Assembly: GCA_021732365.1 (NCBI GenBank)
Contig: JAKFVD010000008.1
Location: forward strand, 1-59,663
Length of the DNA stretch: 59,663 bases
DNA from: Methylotenera sp.
Lineage (GTDB): Bacteria > Pseudomonadota > Gammaproteobacteria > Burkholderiales > Methylophilaceae
Reading direction: 5' to 3'
Part shown: piece after piece, positions 1-11,581 of the stretch
Layout of the letters: every line of letters begins with the position of its first letter
Numbering within the stretch: position 1 is the stretch's first letter
Notes under the pieces: model-generated
The model's input: only the letters and a program-made list of their open reading frames with translations
Databases searched by the model: none
Told to the model about the DNA's origin: nothing
Program-made: the position numbers and the translations under genes

Positions 1-159
1 AGTATGGAAGAAGCGATTCAAGAAGCGCAAGAATACACATGGCAAACGCTGAAAAATGCTTTCCGTCCTGGCATGGGGCAATTTATACCAGACCGTTTCT
101 TTTGGGCGCGCGATGATGAGTCAGAAGGTAATGAAAAAGTCCCTTTCATCCAGCATTAA
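1..159 (+). CDS. thiD: Hydroxymethylpyrimidine/phosphomethylpyrimidine kinase, C-terminal end (partial)
   Basis: The open frame enters from the left edge in frame 1 and stops with TAA at 157-159, giving about 52 residues. The tail, with AQEYTWQTLKNAF and a PDRFFW-like end, resembles the C-terminus of proteobacterial ThiD, the kinase that phosphorylates HMP and HMP-P in thiamine synthesis. The overlap with thiE downstream supports this, since thiD-thiE pairs are common. The catalytic part lies outside the window, so the call rests on the tail and the neighbour. Confidence 0.7.
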   Translation, partial: SMEEAIQEAQEYTWQTLKNAFRPGMGQFIPDRFFWARDDESEGNEKVPFIQH

Positions 160-766
160 GGGCATTTATGCCGTCACGCCAGATATTGCAGATACCGATT
201 TACTGATTAAAAAAGTAGAAGCTGCATTAGCTGGCGGCGTGAATGTTTTGCAGTATCGCAATAAGCAAGCCAATCACAAGTTACAAACCCAGCAAGCGCG
301 CGCGCTATTGCCTTTGTGCAGGCAATATAATGTGCCGCTGATTATTAATGATTCAGTCAAGCTATGTTTGACTTTAGATGCTGATGGCGTGCATTTGGGC
401 GCAGATGACGGCAACTTAACAGAAGTTCGTGCAAGGCTTGGCAATAATAAAATATTAGGTGCTTCCTGCTACAACCGCTTTGATCTGGCACTTTCAGCCC
501 AAAATCAAGGCGCAGATTATGTAGCATTTGGTGCCTGTTTTGCTTCCAAAACCAAGCCTAATGCGCCTGTGGCAGACTTAAGCTTGTTTAGCCAAGCGCG
601 CGCGCAATTAGCAATTTCCACTGTCGCCATCGGCGGCATTAATCTGCAAAACGCACCGCAAGTCATAGAAGCAGGAGCAGATGCAATTGCCATTATTCAA
701 GCCATTTTTGCTGCAGATGACGTAAAATTAGCCTCTCAACAATTTTCAGACCTTTTTAAGTGTTAA
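131..766 (+). CDS. thiE: Thiamine-phosphate synthase
   Basis: ThiE joins HMP-PP and the thiazole phosphate to make thiamine phosphate in the cytoplasm. Seen: the start GIYAVTPD, a GGVNVLQYRNK strand, NDSVKL, DGVHLGADD and a C-terminal phosphate-binding VAIGGIN, all in TIM-barrel order. I chose ATG 131 (212 residues, normal family length, AAGG just upstream). ATGs at 113 and 116 are possible, and a longer frame from 56 would run deeper into thiD. The start overlaps the thiD end by 29 bases, so translation is probably coupled. The stop is 3 bases before hemL. thiC lies apart at 29.5-31.4 kb under a TPP riboswitch; no riboswitch is visible here. Confidence 0.93.
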   Translation: MKKSLSSSIKGIYAVTPDIADTDLLIKKVEAALAGGVNVLQYRNKQANHKLQTQQARALLPLCRQYNVPLIINDSVKLCLTLDADGVHLGADDGNLTEVRARLGNNKILGASCYNRFDLALSAQNQGADYVAFGACFASKTKPNAPVADLSLFSQARAQLAISTVAIGGINLQNAPQVIEAGADAIAIIQAIFAADDVKLASQQFSDLFKC

Positions 767-769
767 GTC

Positions 770-2071
770 ATGACCTCACTCGATCGAAATCTTTCTCAAA
801 ACAAAAGCTTATTTGAAAAATCTCAGCAATTAATCCCGGGCGGCGTTAATTCGCCTGTACGCGCATTTCGCTCAGTGGGCGGTACGCCAGTGTTTTTTAA
901 AAAAGGTTTGGGCTCAAAGTTATGGGATGTTGATGGTAAAGAATATGTAGATTACATCAATTCTTGGGGGCCGATGATTGTCGGTCATGCACATCCTGAA
1001 GTGATTGCCGCTGTGCAAGGGGCCGCGGCGAATAGTCTTTCGTTTGGCGCGCCAACAGGACTTGAGCTGGAAATGGCCGCGCTGATTAACAAGCTAGTGC
1101 CTAGTATGGAGCAGGTGCGTTTAAATAGTAGCGGTACCGAAGCCACCATGAGCGCTATCCGCGTAGCGCGCGGTTTTACGGGTCGCGATACTATCGTGAA
1201 ATTTGAAGGTTGCTACCATGGCCATTCAGATGGCTTATTGGTTAAAGCAGGTTCTGGCTTGTTAACGTTTGGTGAGCCAGATTCTGGCGGCGTGCCGGCG
1301 AGTGTGGCCGCTCACACTTTAACGCTGGAATATAACAATACGCAGCAATTACAAGACTTATTCGACAAGCGTGGCGATGAAATTGCCTGCGTGATTATTG
1401 AGCCAGTAGTGGGCAATATGAACTTGATTGTGCCGCATATGGAATTTCTACAAACTTTGCGTGCGCTATGTACCGAGCACGGCACAATTCTTATATTTGA
1501 TGAAGTGATGACTGGCTTTAGGGTGCATTTGGGTGGCGCGCAAGCTTTGTATGGTATTACGCCAGATATGACTACCTTGGGCAAAGTGATTGGCGGCGGC
1601 CTGCCTGTGGGCGCGTTTGGTGGCCGTAAAGATATTATGAGCGTATTGGCACCCTTGGGTAAGGTGTATCAGGCAGGTACCTTATCTGGCAACCCTGTTG
1701 CGGTTACGGCTGGGCTGGCCACGCTTAAATTGATTCAAGCACCAGATTTTCACGCTAAATTAACAGCACAAACCAAAAAGCTGATGGATGGCCTAAAGCA
1801 GGCGGCAAAGCAAGCGGGTGTTACGTTCAATGCGCAAAATGTAGGTGGTATGTTTGGCTTATATTTCAGCGAAAACTGTCCAAGTAGCTATGCGGAGATT
1901 ATGCAAAATAACAATAAAGAGCATTTCAATCTTTTTTTCCATAGTATGCTGGATAGTGGCGTCTACCTAGGGCCTTCCGCTTTTGAGGCGGGTTTTGTAT
2001 CGGCAGCGCATACCGATGCCGATATTGCCTATACGGTTCAGGCCGCTCAAAAAGCTTTTAGTAATTTATAA
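770..2071 (+). CDS. hemL: Glutamate-1-semialdehyde 2,1-aminomutase
   Basis: HemL is a PLP enzyme that converts glutamate-1-semialdehyde to 5-aminolevulinate, the C5-route entry to haem and cobalamin. The 433 residues are full length. Visible motifs: [11 protein letters not shown] near the N-terminus, [13 protein letters not shown] (119-131), GCYHGHSD (148-154), DEVMTGFR (244-251) and [17 protein letters not shown] with the PLP-binding Lys272. It starts 3 bases after thiE and is probably co-transcribed. hemE is at 10.5 kb but separate. Confidence 0.97.
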   Translation: MTSLDRNLSQNKSLFEKSQQLIPGGVNSPVRAFRSVGGTPVFFKKGLGSKLWDVDGKEYVDYINSWGPMIVGHAHPEVIAAVQGAAANSLSFGAPTGLELEMAALINKLVPSMEQVRLNSSGTEATMSAIRVARGFTGRDTIVKFEGCYHGHSDGLLVKAGSGLLTFGEPDSGGVPASVAAHTLTLEYNNTQQLQDLFDKRGDEIACVIIEPVVGNMNLIVPHMEFLQTLRALCTEHGTILIFDEVMTGFRVHLGGAQALYGITPDMTTLGKVIGGGLPVGAFGGRKDIMSVLAPLGKVYQAGTLSGNPVAVTAGLATLKLIQAPDFHAKLTAQTKKLMDGLKQAAKQAGVTFNAQNVGGMFGLYFSENCPSSYAEIMQNNNKEHFNLFFHSMLDSGVYLGPSAFEAGFVSAAHTDADIAYTVQAAQKAFSNL

Positions 2072-2113
2072 CTAGTTGATTATAAATTAGTAATTAGCCT
2101 GCATATGTCATGC

Positions 2114-2377
2114 TTAGTGTGCCATATGCGGTCTATTAATGAGTCCAGAATTACCAGTTTCTAAGCGCCTGTTTGCCGCTTCAATATGATCAAGCTGCAA
2201 ACTTGCTTTCATCATCACGTTAGCAATACGTTGAATCAAGCTTGGATTAAGTCGCAGGCTAGTCATGCCCATCTCAAGTTCAACGATATTCTTGTCTCTA
2301 AAATAAAATAGTTTGATGCCGAAGTTATTGGCCAACAAAATTTTTTCATCAGGGTTCGTATGAGTAAAATAATTCAT
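2114..2377 (-). CDS. Small unknown protein behind a Fur box
   Basis: 87 residues with no family I recognise. The chain is predicted soluble with a helical second half (LNPSLIQRIANVMMKASLQLDH) and no signal peptide or cysteines. It is credible as a gene because, on its strand, a GAGG ribosome site sits about 8 bases before ATG 2377 and a near-consensus Fur box (2408-2426) lies 30 bases upstream, so iron repression is likely. It converges on hemL. It lacks the features of HemP or of bacterioferritin-associated ferredoxin, two other small Fur-controlled proteins. Function unknown. Confidence 0.65.
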   Translation of the reverse strand: MNYFTHTNPDEKILLANNFGIKLFYFRDKNIVELEMGMTSLRLNPSLIQRIANVMMKASLQLDHIEAANRRLETGNSGLINRPHMAH

Positions 2378-2407
2378 GCAGAATTCCTCAAAAAATAGTT
2401 AACAGAT

Positions 2408-2426
2408 ATTAATGATAATCATTCTC
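2408..2426. promoter_or_regulatory. Fur box
   Basis: The 19-mer matches the classic Fur consensus (GATAATGATAATCATTATC) at 16 of 19 positions, with a perfect AATGAT/ATCATT core around a central A. It lies 30 bases upstream of the small minus-strand gene starting at 2377. It also lies in the leader of gltB (150-170 bases upstream), but proximity favours the small gene. Confidence 0.8.
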
Positions 2427-2576
2427 ATTTGTATTGTCAATTTATTTTAATAAAGCTATGTATTTTTGTGCTAAAACTAGTGTCAATATGGGCTTAAGCG
2501 ATTGAACTTGCACGCTTTAAACGGTATTATTGAAGGTTACGCTAAATGTTTTGATAGTGAATTTTTGGGCAAAAAT

Positions 2577-5500
2577 ATGCAATTCTTGAACACCAGTGAA
2601 ACCATCAGTAATCTTGCACCGCAAAACCAAGGTTTATACGATAAACGCAACGAAAAAGACGCTTGTGGAGTAGGTTTTGTTGCGCACATAAAAGGCAAGA
2701 AAAGTCATGTCATTGTGCAAAAAGGTTTAGAGCTTCTGACCAATCTAACGCATCGCGGTGCTACAGGTTATGACCCTAAATTGGGTGATGGTGCTGGCTT
2801 GCTGATGCAAATGCCAGACGCGTTTATGCGCAAAGAGGCCGCTAAGCTTGGTATTCAGCTTCCAGATGCTGGTCAATATGCTGTTGGTAATGTGTTTTTG
2901 CCACAAGTTGCCAAAAACCGCGAAGCTTGCGAATCATTAATTACGCAAATTATCGCTGAAGAGAATCAAACATTTTTAGGTTGGCGCGATGTACCAGTGG
3001 ACAACAGCAATATTGCTCAAGCTGCACGCGATGTTGAGCCAACTATGCGCCAACTCATTATTTCAAGTACAGCCACAGACCAAAACGTTTTTGAGCGCAA
3101 ATTATTTGTGATTCGCAAACGGATTGAGCATGCAGTGCGTGCGCTCAATTTAAGCGATAAAGCCGCATTCTATATGCCATCACTTTCTTCACGCACAATT
3201 GTTTACAAAGGCATGTTACTTGCAAACGAAGTGGGTGTTTACTATACCGATTTAAAAGATGAGAGCATTGTTTCAGCACTTGCGCTGGTGCATCAACGCT
3301 TTTCAACCAATACATTCCCAGCGTGGGATCTAGCGCATCCATTCCGCATGATTGCGCACAATGGCGAGATTAACACCGTACAAGGCAACGTCAACTGGAT
3401 GGCAGCGCGTCACGAAACCATGAAATCTAGCGTAATCGGCGAAGATTTAGACAAGCTTTGGCCATTGATTGCTGAAGGCCAATCAGATTCTGCCTGTTTT
3501 GATAACTGTTTAGAGTTGCTGGTAGCGGGCGGTTACAGCCTGCCGCATGCCATGATGATGCTGATTCCTGAAGCATGGGGAGCAAAAGATGGCGCGGGTC
3601 ATTACTTAATGGATGAAGAGCGTCGCGCATTTTATGAATATCATGCTGCGCTGATGGAGCCATGGGATGGCCCAGCTGCAGTAGCGTTTACCGATGGCCG
3701 CATGATTGGCGCTACATTGGACCGCAACGGCTTACGCCCTGCCCGTTATCTAGTCACGGATGATGACATTGTGATGATGGCGTCTGAAATGGGTGTGCTG
3801 ACTTTTCCACAAGAAAAAATCGTGAAAAAATGGCGTTTAGAGCCAGGAAAAATGCTGCTGATCGACACTGATCAAGGTCGTATAATTGGCGATGCTGAAG
3901 TGAAAAATGCATTAGCAACAGCCAAACCCTACAAACAATGGATTGAAAAAACACGCTATTTCTTAAGCGATATGCCAAAAGTGGATGGCAACTTGGAAAT
4001 GGCGGCTAGCCTGCTTGATACTCAACAAGCGTTTGGTTATACGCAAGAAGACATCAAATTTGTGATGGCACCAATGGTCGCTAACGGTGAAGAAGGTGCT
4101 GGCTCAATGGGTAATGACGCTGCATTGCCAGTGTTATCTGCTAAGCCAAAATTATTGTACAACTACTTTAAACAGTTATTCGCGCAAGTGACTAACCCGC
4201 CAATTGACCCGATTCGTGAGGAATTGGTAATGTCGCTGGTGACGTTTATTGGCCCTAAACCAAACTTGCTTGGCGTAGATGAAACCAAGCCAGCCATGCG
4301 TTTAGAAGCCGCTCAGCCAGTATTGATGCTAGATGAGTTAGAACAATTAAAAGTAATTGCAACGCTCACGCAAAACCAATATAAATCGTTGGTGCTAGAT
4401 ATCACTTACCCTGCCACACAAGGCAAAGATGGCATGGCCGCTGCAGTAGCCAATATTGCCAGTGCAGCTGAAAAAGCAGTACGTGACGGCTTTAATATTC
4501 TGATTCTTTCAGATAGAAGCATTAGCGAAGCGCGTTTGGCAATTCCAGCGCTATTAGCTTGTTCTGCAACACATGAGCATTTAGTCAAAGCAGGCTTAAG
4601 AACCAGTACGGGCTTGGTCATCGATACGGGATCAGCTCGCGAAGTACATCATTTTGCCTTGCTTGCTGGTTATGGTGCTGAAGCGGTTTGTCCGTGGCTG
4701 GCTTTTGAAACCATTAACCATATGGCTAACAATCAATCAAACAGCAAAGATAACTACGAAGCCGCCAAGAAATTCGTTAAAGCCATTGGCAAGGGCTTAT
4801 ATAAAGTCATGTCGAAAATGGGCATTTCTACCTATCAGTCTTACTGTGGAGCACAGATTTTTGAGGCAATTGGCTTAAACACTGTTTTTGTAGACAAATA
4901 TTTCACAGGTACAGCGACTAATATCGAAGGTATTGGCTTGGATCAAGTGGCTGAAGAAGCGGTACGTTTGCATACCAGTGCTTTTGGCGATGACCCCGTG
5001 TTGGCGAATAGCTTGGATGCCGGTGGCGAATACGCATTCCGTGTGCGTGGCGAAGAACATATGTGGACGCCAGATTCTATTGCAAAATTGCAACATGCGA
5101 CGCGCACTAATTCTGCAACGACCTATAAAGAATATGCTGCATTAATCAACGACCAAACACGCAGGCATATGACTTTGCGAGGTTTGTTTGAAATCAAATC
5201 AGCAGGCAAAGCGATTCCGCTGGAATCAGTTGAGCCAGCGAAAGAAATAGTAAAACGTTTTGCTACAGGCGCGATGTCACTGGGTTCAATTTCAACCGAA
5301 GCGCACGCAACCTTAGCCATTGCCATGAACCGTATTGGCGGCAAATCAAATACGGGTGAAGGCGGCGAAGATGCTAAACGCTTCATTGCTGTTGCACATG
5401 ACACCACCATGGCAAATGTAATCGGCGCAAAAAATATTGAGCGCGATATTCCACTTAAAGCGGGCGATTCTATGCGCTCACGTATCAAACAAGTGGCGTC

Positions 5501-7244
5501 TGGCCGATTTGGTGTAACGGCCGAATACCTAGCTTCTGCAGACCAGATTCAAATTAAAATGGCACAAGGCGCCAAACCTGGTGAAGGCGGTCAACTGCCT
5601 GGCCATAAGGTGTCAGAATATATTGCCCAATTGCGTTTTTCAGTGCCTGGCGTGGGTTTAATCTCACCGCCGCCGCATCATGATATCTATTCAATTGAAG
5701 ATTTAGCGCAACTAATTCATGACCTTAAAAATGCAAATCCAAAGGCATCCATTTCGGTGAAACTGGTTTCAGAAACTGGTATTGGTACGGTTGCGGCAGG
5801 TGTGGCAAAAGCCAAGTCAGACCATATCGTGGTAGCTGGTCATGATGGCGGTACTGGCGCATCGCCAATATCATCAGTCAAACATGCTGGTACACCATGG
5901 GAATTAGGTCTGGCTGAAACGCAGCAGACTTTAGTGCTGAATCAGTTGCGTGGCCGTGTGGTTGTACAAGTGGATGGACAAATGAAAACAGGTCGTGATG
6001 TACTGATTGGTGCATTATTGGGCGCTGATGAATTTGGTTTTGCGACTGCTCCATTGGTTGTAGAGGGCTGTATCATGATGCGTAAATGTCATCTGAACAC
6101 CTGCCCTGTTGGTGTGGCAACGCAAGACCCAGAATTACGTAAGCGTTTCACTGGTCAGCCAGAGCATGTGGTGAACTACTTCTTCTTTGTTGCTGAAGAA
6201 GTGCGCGAGTTGATGGCATTTATCGGTATTGCTAAATTTGATGATTTAATTGGTCGTGCTGATTTGCTGGATATGCAAGCAGGCATAGACCATTGGAAAA
6301 TCAATGGCTTAGACTTTAGCAAAGTATTCCACTTGCCAGAAATGCCAGCCAGCGTGTCGCGCAAAAATAACGATGTGCAAGATCACGGTTTGGTGAATGC
6401 GCTAGATAATAAATTGTTAGCATTAGCGAACAATGCGTTAGAAACAGGCGAAAAAGTGGTGCTGAATGTACCAATCACAAACACCAATCGTACGGTGGGT
6501 ACTATGTTGTCGAATCAAGTCGCTACGCGCTATGGCAATAAAGGCTTGCCAGATGACACAATCCATATCAACTTTAGTGGTACATCAGGCCAAAGCTTTG
6601 CGGCATTTTTAGCCAAAGGCATTACCTTTGAATTGACTGGTGAAGGTAACGATTACGTGGGTAAAGGTTTGTGCGGCGGTAAAATTATCATTCGAAAACC
6701 GCAGGCGTTCAATGCAATTTCGCATGAAAATATTATTGTTGGTAATACCGTTATGTACGGCGCAACCACTGGCGAATCGTATTTCAGCGGCGTTGCAGGC
6801 GAACGTTTCTGCGTGCGTAACTCAGGCGCATCTGCTGTAGTTGAGGGTGTTGGCAATCACGGTTGTGAATACATGACTGGCGGCACGGTTGTTGTTTTAG
6901 GTGTAACGGGTCAAAATTTTGCGGCAGGTATGAGCGGCGGCGTGGCTTATGTGTATGATGAAGATGGTCAATTTGCTAAACGCTGCAATATGAGCATGGT
7001 AGCGCTTGAAAAGGTAGAAAGTGCGGAATCAAGTGTTGGCAAAATTCATCATTTAGATCAACCAGATGAAATTACGCTGAAAACCTTGATTGAAAACCAC
7101 GCAAAATACACGGGTAGCGTGCGCGCAAACGCAATGCTGGCGGATTGGGCCAATTACAGAACGAAGTTTGTAAAAGTAATGCCAAATGAATATAAACGTG
7201 CATTAATTGAACTGGCAGAAGATAAAGCGCTGGTTGCTGCTTAA
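2577..7244 (+). CDS. gltB: Glutamate synthase (NADPH) large subunit
   Basis: GOGAT alpha subunit: it takes ammonia from glutamine, passes it through a tunnel to 2-oxoglutarate, and makes glutamate. Order seen: N-terminal class II amidotransferase domain with nucleophile Cys30 exposed by propeptide removal (DACGVGF), central domain, FMN/FeS synthase domain with [13 protein letters not shown] and [15 protein letters not shown] (3Fe-4S cysteines), and C-terminal GXGXG domain ([19 protein letters not shown]). I chose ATG 2577 (1555 residues, usual length). A TTG at 2502 in the same frame would add 25 residues; neither start has a clear ribosome site. gltD follows after 65 bases. Confidence 0.97.
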   Translation: MQFLNTSETISNLAPQNQGLYDKRNEKDACGVGFVAHIKGKKSHVIVQKGLELLTNLTHRGATGYDPKLGDGAGLLMQMPDAFMRKEAAKLGIQLPDAGQYAVGNVFLPQVAKNREACESLITQIIAEENQTFLGWRDVPVDNSNIAQAARDVEPTMRQLIISSTATDQNVFERKLFVIRKRIEHAVRALNLSDKAAFYMPSLSSRTIVYKGMLLANEVGVYYTDLKDESIVSALALVHQRFSTNTFPAWDLAHPFRMIAHNGEINTVQGNVNWMAARHETMKSSVIGEDLDKLWPLIAEGQSDSACFDNCLELLVAGGYSLPHAMMMLIPEAWGAKDGAGHYLMDEERRAFYEYHAALMEPWDGPAAVAFTDGRMIGATLDRNGLRPARYLVTDDDIVMMASEMGVLTFPQEKIVKKWRLEPGKMLLIDTDQGRIIGDAEVKNALATAKPYKQWIEKTRYFLSDMPKVDGNLEMAASLLDTQQAFGYTQEDIKFVMAPMVANGEEGAGSMGNDAALPVLSAKPKLLYNYFKQLFAQVTNPPIDPIREELVMSLVTFIGPKPNLLGVDETKPAMRLEAAQPVLMLDELEQLKVIATLTQNQYKSLVLDITYPATQGKDGMAAAVANIASAAEKAVRDGFNILILSDRSISEARLAIPALLACSATHEHLVKAGLRTSTGLVIDTGSAREVHHFALLAGYGAEAVCPWLAFETINHMANNQSNSKDNYEAAKKFVKAIGKGLYKVMSKMGISTYQSYCGAQIFEAIGLNTVFVDKYFTGTATNIEGIGLDQVAEEAVRLHTSAFGDDPVLANSLDAGGEYAFRVRGEEHMWTPDSIAKLQHATRTNSATTYKEYAALINDQTRRHMTLRGLFEIKSAGKAIPLESVEPAKEIVKRFATGAMSLGSISTEAHATLAIAMNRIGGKSNTGEGGEDAKRFIAVAHDTTMANVIGAKNIERDIPLKAGDSMRSRIKQVASGRFGVTAEYLASADQIQIKMAQGAKPGEGGQLPGHKVSEYIAQLRFSVPGVGLISPPPHHDIYSIEDLAQLIHDLKNANPKASISVKLVSETGIGTVAAGVAKAKSDHIVVAGHDGGTGASPISSVKHAGTPWELGLAETQQTLVLNQLRGRVVVQVDGQMKTGRDVLIGALLGADEFGFATAPLVVEGCIMMRKCHLNTCPVGVATQDPELRKRFTGQPEHVVNYFFFVAEEVRELMAFIGIAKFDDLIGRADLLDMQAGIDHWKINGLDFSKVFHLPEMPASVSRKNNDVQDHGLVNALDNKLLALANNALETGEKVVLNVPITNTNRTVGTMLSNQVATRYGNKGLPDDTIHINFSGTSGQSFAAFLAKGITFELTGEGNDYVGKGLCGGKIIIRKPQAFNAISHENIIVGNTVMYGATTGESYFSGVAGERFCVRNSGASAVVEGVGNHGCEYMTGGTVVVLGVTGQNFAAGMSGGVAYVYDEDGQFAKRCNMSMVALEKVESAESSVGKIHHLDQPDEITLKTLIENHAKYTGSVRANAMLADWANYRTKFVKVMPNEYKRALIELAEDKALVAA

Positions 7245-7309
7245 GCGTAGCAATATAAAAGTCATCGTAAAACTGCAAATATATTGAATATAGGTAAGGG
7301 CTTATTAGT

Positions 7310-8737
7310 ATGGGCAAAGTAACAGGCTTTATGGAATTTGAACGATTGGCAGAAGCAAATCTGCCAGTGGTTGATCGCGTTAAAAATTACAAAGAATTTG
7401 TGCTGCATTTAACCGATGACCAAGCCAAGCAACAAGGCGCGCGCTGTATGGATTGCGGTATTCCATTCTGTACCACTGGTTGTCCAGTCAATAATATCAT
7501 TCCGGATTGGAATGATTTGGTTTACAGCCAAGACTGGCGTAGCGCAATCGATGTCTTGCATTCAACCAATAACTTCCCCGAGTTCACTGGCCGCATCTGC
7601 CCAGCGCCTTGCGAAGCGGCTTGTACTTTAAATATTAACGCAGACCCAGTAGGTATTAAATCGATTGAGCATGCGATTATCGATAAAGCATGGGAAAACG
7701 GTTGGGTTACACCACAAGTTAACCCAATAAAAACAGGAAAAAAAATCGCCATTGTCGGCTCTGGCCCTGCTGGTTTAGCCGCTGCGCAACAATTGGCGCG
7801 CGTTGGCCATGTTGTTGTGGTGCTAGAAAAAAGCAGCCGTATTGGTGGTTTGCTACGCTACGGCATCCCTGATTTCAAAATGGAAAAATCGCACATTGAT
7901 AAACGCATGGCGCAGATGGAAGCCGAAGGCGTTGAGTTTAGAGTGAATCAAAACGTTGGAGAAAACGTAAATGCGGATGATTTAGTTGCTGAATTTGATG
8001 CGGTGATTTTAGCGGGCGGTGCAGAATGGCCACGCGATTTGCCAGTGCAAGGCCGTGAGCTGGATGGCGTGATGTATGCCATGGACTTTTTAACGCCACA
8101 AAACAAAGTTGTAGCGGGTGATACGGTTGCAAATCAAGTGATGGCGACCAATAAAAACGTGGTAGTCATTGGCGGCGGCGATACAGGTTCTGACTGTGTG
8201 GGTACTTCAAACCGTCATGGCGCCTTGAGCATCACCCAATTTGAGTTAATGCCACAACCGCCAGAAAAAGAAAACAAAGAATTAGTATGGCCAAACTGGC
8301 CGCTTAAAATGCGTACTTCAAGCTCGCACGAAGAAGGTGCAAACCGTGACTGGTCTATTACCACTAAAGAGTTAATTGGTGAGAATGGCAAAGTCACCCA
8401 CTTGAAAGGCTGTAAAGTAGAATGGAAAGACGGCAAGATGGCCGAGGTTGCTGGTACCGAATTCACCATTAAGGCTGATTTAGTATTATTAGCAATGGGT
8501 TTTGTGTCCCCAGTACAAAAATTATTGGATGCGTTTGGGGTAGAAAAAGACAATCGCGGCAATGCAAAAGCCACGACAGACGGCGCTGAGAGCTACAAAA
8601 CCAGTAAAGCGAAAGTATTCGCTGCGGGCGATGTGCGTCGTGGTCAATCGTTAGTGGTTTGGGCGATTCGCGAAGGTCGTCAAGCGGCAAAAGCGGTAGA
8701 TGAATTCTTAATGGGCAGTACTACTTTACCACTATAG
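7310..8737 (+). CDS. gltD: Glutamate synthase small subunit
   Basis: The beta subunit of GOGAT feeds NADPH electrons through FAD and two [4Fe-4S] clusters to GltB. 475 residues. The N-terminal ferredoxin-like part has [17 protein letters not shown] and [12 protein letters not shown]. An FAD-binding [13 protein letters not shown] follows near residue 150, then the NAD(P)-binding [11 protein letters not shown], and the end has [16 protein letters not shown]. It forms the gltBD operon with the gene upstream. Confidence 0.97.
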   Translation: MGKVTGFMEFERLAEANLPVVDRVKNYKEFVLHLTDDQAKQQGARCMDCGIPFCTTGCPVNNIIPDWNDLVYSQDWRSAIDVLHSTNNFPEFTGRICPAPCEAACTLNINADPVGIKSIEHAIIDKAWENGWVTPQVNPIKTGKKIAIVGSGPAGLAAAQQLARVGHVVVVLEKSSRIGGLLRYGIPDFKMEKSHIDKRMAQMEAEGVEFRVNQNVGENVNADDLVAEFDAVILAGGAEWPRDLPVQGRELDGVMYAMDFLTPQNKVVAGDTVANQVMATNKNVVVIGGGDTGSDCVGTSNRHGALSITQFELMPQPPEKENKELVWPNWPLKMRTSSSHEEGANRDWSITTKELIGENGKVTHLKGCKVEWKDGKMAEVAGTEFTIKADLVLLAMGFVSPVQKLLDAFGVEKDNRGNAKATTDGAESYKTSKAKVFAAGDVRRGQSLVVWAIREGRQAAKAVDEFLMGSTTLPL

Positions 8738-8857
8738 AAACGAAACTTTCACATTATCGCGTTAACAGCATTGTTGTAAGCCTTACAAATATAGGTCTGT
8801 AACAGTGCTGGCTATGTCTTGTAGCATATTTGTTGTCTATTTATTAAATTTCTAATC

Positions 8858-9286
8858 TTACCCACCAGGTTTATTTATATTATGTACTGTAGTAATTTTT
8901 GTTAGTAGATAATACTCAAGCGCAATCGCCATATAACCGCATCCATCTGGGAAACCAATAGTTATTAAACAATCTGCATCTTTCAGACGACTATCTACAG
9001 CAGAATATTTCCCCTCTTCCAGTACGCGCAAGTAACTATAAATTCTTTTACCCAAACCGTGACCTTTATAGCGCCCTTTAATACTTGCAATTCCACAACC
9101 AATATAAGTTACAAAATCATCTTTAACAAAAACGTAAACTCCTTGCTTGTCGTAATTAGGAATTCTGCCAAGAAATTGCCAAGGCTCCGACCATCTTGGC
9201 ATATCAAATTGGATAAATTGACTATTCCAATGCATGTGAAAGAAATCAGCTGTATGGCTTTTTAGTAATGAGAGCGTATTTGACAT
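8858..9286 (-). CDS. GIY-YIG-like domain protein
   Basis: About 142 residues. QGVYVFVKDDFVTYIGCG looks like the GIY-YIG signature (GVY ... YIG), followed by a basic helix (IKGRYKGHGLGKRIYSYLR). A later Glu in IALEYYLL and the closing NINKPGG resemble the metal-binding Glu and end of the fold. This suggests a single-domain GIY-YIG protein; nuclease activity and substrate are unknown. I chose ATG 9286. A GTG at 9310 would overlap the stop of the upstream lipoprotein gene (GTGA), so the two are probably translated together. The pair is AT-rich and not part of the gltBD or hemE context. Confidence 0.6.
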   Translation of the reverse strand: MSNTLSLLKSHTADFFHMHWNSQFIQFDMPRWSEPWQFLGRIPNYDKQGVYVFVKDDFVTYIGCGIASIKGRYKGHGLGKRIYSYLRVLEEGKYSAVDSRLKDADCLITIGFPDGCGYMAIALEYYLLTKITTVHNINKPGG

Positions 9287-9306
9287 ATTAAACTTGGCCT
9301 TAACAA

Positions 9307-10281
9307 TCACTCATGTATACGCTCTTGAATCCATGCAGAAAGAACTGAAGGTAATTCTTCGGTTGTAGAGGCACCGAAATAAATTACTTTCTCGCCATCA
9401 GTAAGAATTGCAACATAGATTTGTTTGGTATCCTTTTGTATCGCAAAAGCACTTTCATGAATAGAACATGCATGCGACGCACAGCCAGCACCAAAATAAT
9501 ACTCCCCCTTTAACTCAATCTCACTAGTGACCGATAACCCCTCCTTAAATAACTCATAATTCCTTCCAAGCATATTTGATATATTGTTTTTATATTCAAT
9601 ATGCTCAAGAATCGCATAAGAGTCTTTACCAGAAAGACTTTCTATATTTTGAATTACAGGGTTATCAGACATATTTTGCACCTGACTGACCTCTGGTTTT
9701 TTCTCAGCGCTTTCATCATATTTAGCTCTTGAGTATAGGTTTGTTAATTCATGAGCCTTATCTTGTAAATCATTATGGGAAAACTCTGTACTCGCGTTGT
9801 AACTGATTTTATTTAAATAAGCATTCTCAAGCTCTTTACTGGATGTAGTAGGATCAACTAAATACTTACCGTCATACCAAAAAAACCTATGATCTGTATA
9901 ACTAAGCTGAAAAGTATCATCTTGGTTAATAGTCCATTGAAAAGTCTTTTTTACCTTTTGTAGATTAAACGATTGCTCATTAAAATACTCAGCACAATTC
10001 GCATTTGATAGGCATGATTTTTTAAAGCTAGCGATATATTCACTAAGTTGATTTTTAACACAACTGAACTCAACAAATCTCACACCATTACTTGTTTCGC
10101 CTGACTTCCAAGACTTCTCTTCACAATCCTCCCAGTTATCTAGCGCCTGACCTATTTTAAGCGTTTTGTTAAAGTCCATTAATCCGTTCTTTACGAGCGC
10201 CTCATCCCCAGAAAGTCCACAGCCACATAGCACAATTAATAGTACAAATAACGTGAATTTTTCCAATTTTTTAACATTCAT
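9307..10281 (-). CDS. Predicted lipoprotein of unknown function
   Basis: 324 residues starting MNVKKLEKF, then a hydrophobic stretch ending in LCGC, a plausible lipobox, so the mature protein would be anchored through Cys21. Many cysteines occur later (DCEEK, FSCVKNQ, KKSCLSNANCAEYF, AGCASHACSIHESAF), suggesting disulfides in the periplasm. The C-terminal part (KDTKQIYVAILTDGEKVIYFG) reads as beta strands. It resembles loosely the lysozyme-inhibitor-like periplasmic proteins often seen in proteobacteria, but I cannot assign it. It is followed immediately by the GIY-YIG gene. Confidence 0.65.
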   Translation of the reverse strand: MNVKKLEKFTLFVLLIVLCGCGLSGDEALVKNGLMDFNKTLKIGQALDNWEDCEEKSWKSGETSNGVRFVEFSCVKNQLSEYIASFKKSCLSNANCAEYFNEQSFNLQKVKKTFQWTINQDDTFQLSYTDHRFFWYDGKYLVDPTTSSKELENAYLNKISYNASTEFSHNDLQDKAHELTNLYSRAKYDESAEKKPEVSQVQNMSDNPVIQNIESLSGKDSYAILEHIEYKNNISNMLGRNYELFKEGLSVTSEIELKGEYYFGAGCASHACSIHESAFAIQKDTKQIYVAILTDGEKVIYFGASTTEELPSVLSAWIQERIHE

Positions 10282-10474
10282 AAATTAACCCATAAAATAT
10301 TTTTAAATGATATTAAATACACTCTAAATCAATCCATGGCATGAAGTTAATTTGATTTAAATACGGTTATTATAATCAACATCTAGGATTTTAACCTTAC
10401 TAACATTCACATCTGCAAGCCAAGCTTCTTTGCTAGGTGTTATAATGTGAGTTCCAGAAAGTTGTAATTGAAAA

Positions 10475-11539
10475 ATGACATATCTAAGAAACGACAGATT
10501 CCTTAGAGCGCTAATGCGCCAACCCACAGACTACACGCCAGTGTGGATGATGCGCCAAGCGGGCCGCTATTTGCCAGAATACAAAGCAAGCCGCAAAACA
10601 GCGGGTAGCTTTTTGCAACTTTGCAAAAGCCCTGATTTTGCGACAGAAGTAACTATGCAACCGTTGGATCGCTACCCATTATTAGATGCTTCCATTTTGT
10701 TTTCTGATATTCTCACCGTGCCAGATGCGATGGGTTTAGGCTTATATTTTGAAGAAGGCGAAGGCCCAAAATTTGAGCGCACCTTGCGTGAAGAAGCCGA
10801 TATACAGAAGTTAACCGTACCAGACATGGCAAAGCTGCAATACGTGTTTGATGCGGTGAGCCAGATTCGCAAAACCATCAATGGCCGCGTGCCGCTGATT
10901 GGTTTTTCTGGCAGTCCATGGACGCTGGCGACCTATATGGTTGAAGGGAAAGGCGGTACAGACTTTTTGAATATCAAAAAAATGGCGTACGCGCGACCCG
11001 ATTTATTGCACCATATTTTAGAAACGACCGCGCAAACGGTGATTCAATATTTAAACGCCCAAATCGCCGCAGGTGCGCAAACGGTGATGATATTCGATTC
11101 ATGGGGCGGCGCGCTTTCACACAATGCATATAAAGAATTTTCGCTGAATTACATGCAAAAAATCGTAGCGGGTTTAACCAAAAACAGCGAAGGTCGCAAA
11201 GTGCCTAGCGTTGTATTTACCAAAGGCGGCGCTTTATGGTTAGAAGCGCAAGCTGAAATTGGCGCGGATGCATTAGGTTTGGATTGGACAGTGGATATTG
11301 GTAGTGCTCGCAAAAGAGTTGGCGATAAAGTGGCGCTGCAAGGTAATTTAGACCCTGCTATTTTGCTATCGACGCCTGAGGCTATTGAAAAAGAAGTGGC
11401 TAGCATTTTAGCCAGCTATGGCCATGGCAATGGTCACGTTTTTAATCTTGGCCACGGCATTACGCAATGGACGCCTCCAGAGAACGCAGCCGCAATGTTA
11501 AGTGCAGTGCGTGAACATAGTAGGCAGTATCATCAGTAA
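10475..11539 (+). CDS. hemE: Uroporphyrinogen decarboxylase
   Basis: HemE removes four carboxyls from uroporphyrinogen III to give coproporphyrinogen III, a haem step in the cytoplasm. 354 residues, full length. Visible: [29 protein letters not shown] at the N-terminus (substrate-binding Arg pair), [14 protein letters not shown] with the catalytic Asp, [16 protein letters not shown], and the C-terminal NLGHGI with its His. It stands alone, upstream of a strong terminator. About 190 bases of AT-rich DNA separate it from the lipoprotein gene. Confidence 0.97.
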   Translation: MTYLRNDRFLRALMRQPTDYTPVWMMRQAGRYLPEYKASRKTAGSFLQLCKSPDFATEVTMQPLDRYPLLDASILFSDILTVPDAMGLGLYFEEGEGPKFERTLREEADIQKLTVPDMAKLQYVFDAVSQIRKTINGRVPLIGFSGSPWTLATYMVEGKGGTDFLNIKKMAYARPDLLHHILETTAQTVIQYLNAQIAAGAQTVMIFDSWGGALSHNAYKEFSLNYMQKIVAGLTKNSEGRKVPSVVFTKGGALWLEAQAEIGADALGLDWTVDIGSARKRVGDKVALQGNLDPAILLSTPEAIEKEVASILASYGHGNGHVFNLGHGITQWTPPENAAAMLSAVREHSRQYHQ

Positions 11540-11540
11540 C

Positions 11541-11568
11541 AAAAAAGCCCGCTTTTGCGGGCTTTTTT
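11541..11568. terminator. Bidirectional Rho-independent terminator
   Basis: A perfect 12-bp stem (AAAAAAGCCCGC / GCGGGCTTTTTT) with a TTTT loop lies between the convergent hemE and cytochrome b561 genes. Each strand ends in a T run, so it can serve both. Confidence 0.92.
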
Positions 11569-11581
11569 GTTAACAATCAAA

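Noticed and set aside
5123..5488. 121-codon minus-strand frame inside gltB
   Set aside because: Antisense to a conserved FMN-domain region; no support as a gene.
8767..8809. Imperfect repeat AGCATTGTT/AACAGTGCT after gltD
   Set aside because: Too weak (8 of 9) and too far apart to call a terminator.
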